NCBI GenBank assembly: GCA_023055505.1
Contig: JALIRH010000036.1
Location: 3,038,001 to 3,102,000 of the forward strand
Source of the DNA: Callipepla californica brunnescens
Taxonomy: Eukaryota; Chordata; Aves; Galliformes; Odontophoridae
Length of the DNA: 64,000 bases
Reading direction: 5' to 3'
In this document: positions 60,001 to 64,000 of the stretch, in pieces
How the letters are laid out: each line of letters starts with the position of its first letter
How positions within the stretch are numbered: the first letter of the stretch is position 1
The notes under the pieces: model-generated
Seen by the model: only the letters and a program-made list of their open reading frames with translations
Told to the model about the DNA's origin: nothing
Database searches by the model: none
Position numbers and translations under genes: made by a program

Positions 60001-62930
60001 TCGGTTCAGCTGAGCCTGCTTTCTGTTCTGTCAAAGTGATTCTCTCATCAGCTTGGTCATCTGATGAAAGATAAAGTGCTGGCACCTTCCCTTGCTACTC
60101 CTGCACTGAGACAAGCTGCCCACAGTCTCCCATTCGGTCTGGGGCTGAGCGAGGCTAGAAAGCAGGCTTGGAATTTGTAGACTAAATGTTTTTGTTAGTT
60201 GCAATGGAGGGGAATATCAGCTTTCTCTTGTGCATGAGGACAGAGGAAACGGAGCGGCTTCACCTGGAGCTTTCAATAGTGGAAGACTTCTTATGTGGCT
60301 CCCAGACTGATTTGGAACTCCGGGGTTCTTGAGTCTGTGTTGTAATGGGTTAATATATTTTGGAAAGAAGCATGAGGTAATTTGCTGTGCTGCTGTCAGG
60401 CTGTGCTTTTGCAGTGCTCGGTTCCTGACCTCCTCAAGGCCTGGTTGTGCTGTGGCAATGCTGTGTCCACTGAGCAGTGCTGGCGTGCTCTGAACTTCAG
60501 GGTTTGGTGGGAGAGAAATCACCTTTCCTGGTTTGTAAAATATGGGGAGCACTGAAATTACTGAACTACCTGAAGGTCCCTCCAGTGTATTTAGGGTTTA
60601 AAATTAGGGTACCTAAGGTAAATATTGAAAGTCAGCAATGGGTATTATTGTGCTGGTAATCAGGTTCTCTAACTAACTAGTATTCCGTATCAATTCAGAT
60701 TTAAAATAATAACAATCACAAGGTGAGCAGTATATAAACAGCACATTGCTGGTGGAATGGAACTTTAAATATGTGGAGGCTTCCTAAACTGGGCAGATCT
60801 TAGCTCTTCTGTTTTTTCACCGCTTCAGGCCCTGGTTTTTATCAGTGAACAGAGCAACACTTCAACTGTGTCCCCTCGTCTGTTGACTTCTCATTGGCTC
60901 ATGCAGGGCTTACTATAGCAGTAAGGTTTCCTTTCTGTCCAGGAAGCTTTGGAAACTGTTTAATGGAGGCAAAACCACTTTCTAGAAGATCACCTAATGC
61001 GAAGAGTGGCTTAGGCAGCACCTGATGGCACAATGCAGCACGGGGCTGTGCTGCACTGCATGTCAAAATGCTGATCAGCCCAGCACTGCTGCACTCAGAA
61101 CAGCTGAGCTCCACGAACACAGCTGAGGAAAGTCAAAGGTTCTCTGTGCTATCTGATAGCAGCGTGGGAAAGCAAAGTCTAAAAGATAGCCCCGTGCTCT
61201 TATCTCCGTGCCACATTAAGTTGATGGTTTAACAACAAAATCCTTCTTGATCGTGACATCTTTGTCCTCCCATAACAAAATGAAATGCACTGCGATGCAT
61301 AACTGTGTTACTATTAATGGACTGCGTTGCAGCAGTGAGTTGGCGCAGTGTTTGGGATGATGTATGCTGCTCAGTGCATTCTTTGGCATATTGCAATTGG
61401 AGCTTTGTTTCATTAGAGCAGCGTTTTTGCTCATCTCATCCGCTACAGATTAACTATGTGCTGCTGGTTTGGAGAGTGAGTGGCCTTCAGGTATTGTGAA
61501 ACACTGAAATAAAGCAGTGTTTCCAAACTTTTGGCAGTGATGTGTCAAATCTCAGCAAGAGGCTTTGATATTCAGGGGATATTCTTCTTGCTGCTGGTTT
61601 TTAGCCTTCTCTTGGGTGTCTCTGAGGGCTGCAAAGGAACTGGGGTTCTTTATGCTCAGTATAACCTGCAAGCTCTGCCATGCAATAACTGCAGCAGTAC
61701 AATACTGTTAGCAGAGTGTAAGTAATTCCAAAAACTGGGCTGAGTACCCAGCTCTCTCTTTGCTCTTCTGTTGTAAATCGTTGAGAATTAAGCATATATT
61801 AAGAATTGATGCAGTAGTGGTAAAAGTGGAACCAGGACCCAGTCCCCTGAATCCTAAGCTGGATCTCTGCTGAGCAAATGTCAATGGCACCTTGCATGCT
61901 GAATGCAAATCTCCATCTGCATGTAGTGCACGTTACCTGGAACGAACAAGGTACCCTGTGCACTTGGGTTATGAAACAGCCAGGCAGGTGTAAGTGGTCC
62001 AGTGAAAAACTAATCCCCAAATGGAAGAGCAATGAAGGTGAAAGGGAAGGGAAAGGTTTTTCCAGTTGGTGCCAGGACTCTTGGATGAAGATAATCAGCG
62101 TATCTGAAAGCTCTATCCAAAAGCTTTCAAGGGTGGAACCGAAAGGCAGCAGGACATTCAGTTTGACCCTCGTGTACGCTTGGCATTTTGCTGTGGTGCA
62201 TTGGAATATGCGGATGAAAAATCAACATGTTTCAAAACCGTCGCTCTGCGACTGGTTCCAGGAGGAACCCGTTCACTGCAGGGCACTTTGATATTACAAA
62301 TGCTCCCTGGTTCAGCTGTGTCCCCTGGCAATATCCTGCCATAACCTTGAGTTGTTTTCTGTCTTACCTAGCACTGGAGCCTGCAATAACCCAAGTAGAA
62401 ATCACTAGTGACTGCAACCTTCAGCAATCCCTTCTCTGGGCTATAATGCTAACTTTCCCATTCAAGCAACACAAGGAGAATAGACTGGCACGTGTTGTCT
62501 CTGTGATTCATTGCATTTCTCAGCCACGAAAACAGCAAATCCACTGTAAAACAGGGCTCTCCCAGCTCCATTAGAGCACTAGCTTCATGAGCGGAGTAGC
62601 TGAGAAAGAAATGATGTGATCTGCCATCCAGAAAGGGGCAGGAATTAAACGTACGCAGGGCAAGAGGCTTTCCTGGGGCCTTAGCTCATTTAAGGCAGGG
62701 TGGCTTTGCTGAAGTTTGTAGTACATCTTTGGGTCAGGTTTTGCTCTGCCTTAAGTCTCGGGAGGAAGATGAGACCAGTCCCATGCTGGTGGAAGCAGTG
62801 TGCCTCTTGGCGTGTTTTCTTGTTTAATTCTGTGACAGTTTTTCAGATGTAATACTAATACTCACAGCTTCTAGATTTTTGATTTGCTTAAGGACCTGCA
62901 TTGGCAATACTGCGGGGAGGGCAAATTCTC
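57080..62930. other. Intergenic DNA upstream of H6PD
   Basis: No gene, RNA or repeat is recognised. Open frames are short, with no family match. A mature miR-34a-like string was looked for, because human miR-34a lies on this side of H6PD, and it was not found. Confidence 0.6.
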
Positions 62931-62939
62931 CATTCTTTT

Positions 62940-64000
62940 TCGCGTGTCCTGTCCTTACTGATCAAAGTTAGCACGTTCTCCCCGCATCTTTCCAGCTTTT
63001 GTCTGCCTGAGCAGGCATGCTGACTCCTGAGCGAGTTCCAGCCTGCCCCCCAAATTCAGACTGGCTTAGGTGGGAGCAGAGCACGCTTGAGAGCCTTCTG
63101 CAGATGTCTGACTCGCTTTTCACTTCTTCCACTGCAAAGAGCAACATCACCAGGTGAGAAAACCCAGCAGGCAATCAAACGGCTCGGACTCTCTGCCTCG
63201 TCAGGAAATGGGGCTGTACAGAAAGAGCGAGCGCTTGCTTTTCAGACATGCTCCTATAGGATCAGGGTTCTTGCAGTGTCAGGGATTTAAGACTTTTTAA
63301 CTCCCCCCTCCCCCCCTTTTTTTTTTTCCCTGCTTGTCTGAGCAGCTCCGGGCTCCCCCGGCATCGCTTCAATGCGAGGACCCGTCTGGCACTACTTATG
63401 CCAGGTCCTGCCTCCCTCGCAGGAGCAGCAGTCTGCAACTTTTGCTGCTCTAGACAGCACTTCATCTCTGAGAAAGCAGAGCTCCGCAGAGTGGATGTGG
63501 GGTAAGAGAGGCAACTTTGGAGGGAGGGGAGGAGGGCTTCCTAACCTGGTTTAGCTGCAGATCTTTTCCTTTGCATGCTTTTTTTTTCTGTGTTGTTTCC
63601 CTTTTTTATTTATTTATTTTTTTTTTAGGAAGGAGGCATTTTAAAGGGAAGCTCTGGTCCTTCCTCCTGCAGGGTTCTCTTATAACTGATAAAAGCTTAA
63701 ACCGAGTCCAACTCATGGTGGGTGATTGCTAATTAAACTCGATCCGTTCCATTTCCTTTCCACCTTTTGAATTCTCCCTGAGACCGATACGAGGGGAGGC
63801 TGAGTCAGAACCAGTTATTATTATTTTTAATCTGCTTTTTAAAACGATAAAAAAAAAAAAAAGAAAAAGCAAATCAAACCCACTGCAATCGCTCGTTGGG
63901 AGAGCTCTGTCTCTGCATTCTCTGCCGATGGCTGCTCCAGTCAGGTGCTGGGATTTCAGTGCCGCTGGGCTGGTGCAGTTGTGCTGCAGTCCGAGCCCTG
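62940..64000 (+). promoter_or_regulatory. CpG-enriched region at right edge, possible promoter shore
   Basis: By eye this last kilobase has clearly more CpG than the preceding 5 kb, for example the clusters around 63180-63240 and 63340-63490, though less than the two islands. In human, the MIR34A host gene starts on this side of H6PD and runs away from it, so a plus-strand promoter near here is plausible. The sequence stops before it can be resolved. Confidence 0.3.
63346..63501 (+). other. Candidate plus-strand exon, product unknown
   Basis: A long pyrimidine tract ending CTTGTCTGAGCAG (AG at 63344-63345) resembles a strong acceptor, and GTAAGAG from 63502 resembles a donor. One frame stays open across the 156-bp interval, from an ATG at 63372, but the peptide resembles nothing I know. 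It may be a non-coding exon or chance. Confidence 0.25.

Noticed and set aside
57080..64000. miR-34a hairpin, expected from human gene order
   Set aside because: The mature miR-34a string is not present on either strand as far as I could read; only short partial matches such as TTGGCAGTG near 61532 occur.
1..64000. A novel multi-gene or defence-type system, CRISPR array, tRNA or rRNA genes
   Set aside because: Nothing beyond two ordinary vertebrate genes, sparse repeats and non-coding DNA could be supported. No array of spaced repeats or RNA gene signature was seen.

Overview
The window is vertebrate nuclear DNA. It has spliced genes with consensus GT/AG borders, two CpG islands at gene starts, long introns and a CR1 LINE tail typical of birds. 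Compact introns, low repeat content and the CR1 type point to a bird, most likely a galliform such as chicken. The species is inferred. No bacterial, viral or CRISPR-type content was seen.

Two protein-coding genes are supported, both on the minus strand. SPSB1 (SPRY domain and SOCS box protein 1) has its SOCS-box exon and stop at 7250-7377, its SPRY exon and start codon at 11314-12142, and a CpG-island promoter near 37.1-37.7 kb. Its 3'UTR runs down to a polyadenylation signal near 5254. The spliced product is 273 aa. H6PD (ER-lumenal hexose-6-phosphate dehydrogenase / 6-phosphogluconolactonase) has coding exons at 53294-53920, 52013-52130, 50166-50435 and 48126-49483. They join in frame to 790 aa. 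Its non-coding first exon lies in a CpG island near 56.9-57.05 kb.

Layout from left to right: 1-5.2 kb is intergenic DNA beyond the SPSB1 3' end; 5.2-37.7 kb is SPSB1, including a 25 kb first intron with no other gene; 37.7-44.9 kb is intergenic, with a CR1 element just outside the SPSB1 promoter and a MIR-like relic near 40.3 kb; about 44.9-57.05 kb is H6PD, including a possible long 3'UTR; 57.1-64 kb is intergenic DNA that becomes CpG-richer in the last kilobase. In human the H6PD-SPSB1 pair is flanked on the H6PD side by the MIR34A host gene and GPR157, transcribed away from H6PD. The right edge may therefore be nearing the miR-34a host-gene promoter. The miR-34a hairpin itself is not in the window.

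The two genes are neighbours but act separately. SPSB1 is a cytosolic substrate receptor for a Cullin-5 ubiquitin ligase, and H6PD makes NADPH inside the ER. I found no new multi-gene system. The points most worth a second look are a 10-bp-phased triple GATA motif next to H6PD exon 1, uORFs ahead of the SPSB1 start, two MIR-like SINE relics, and a possible promoter region at the right edge.
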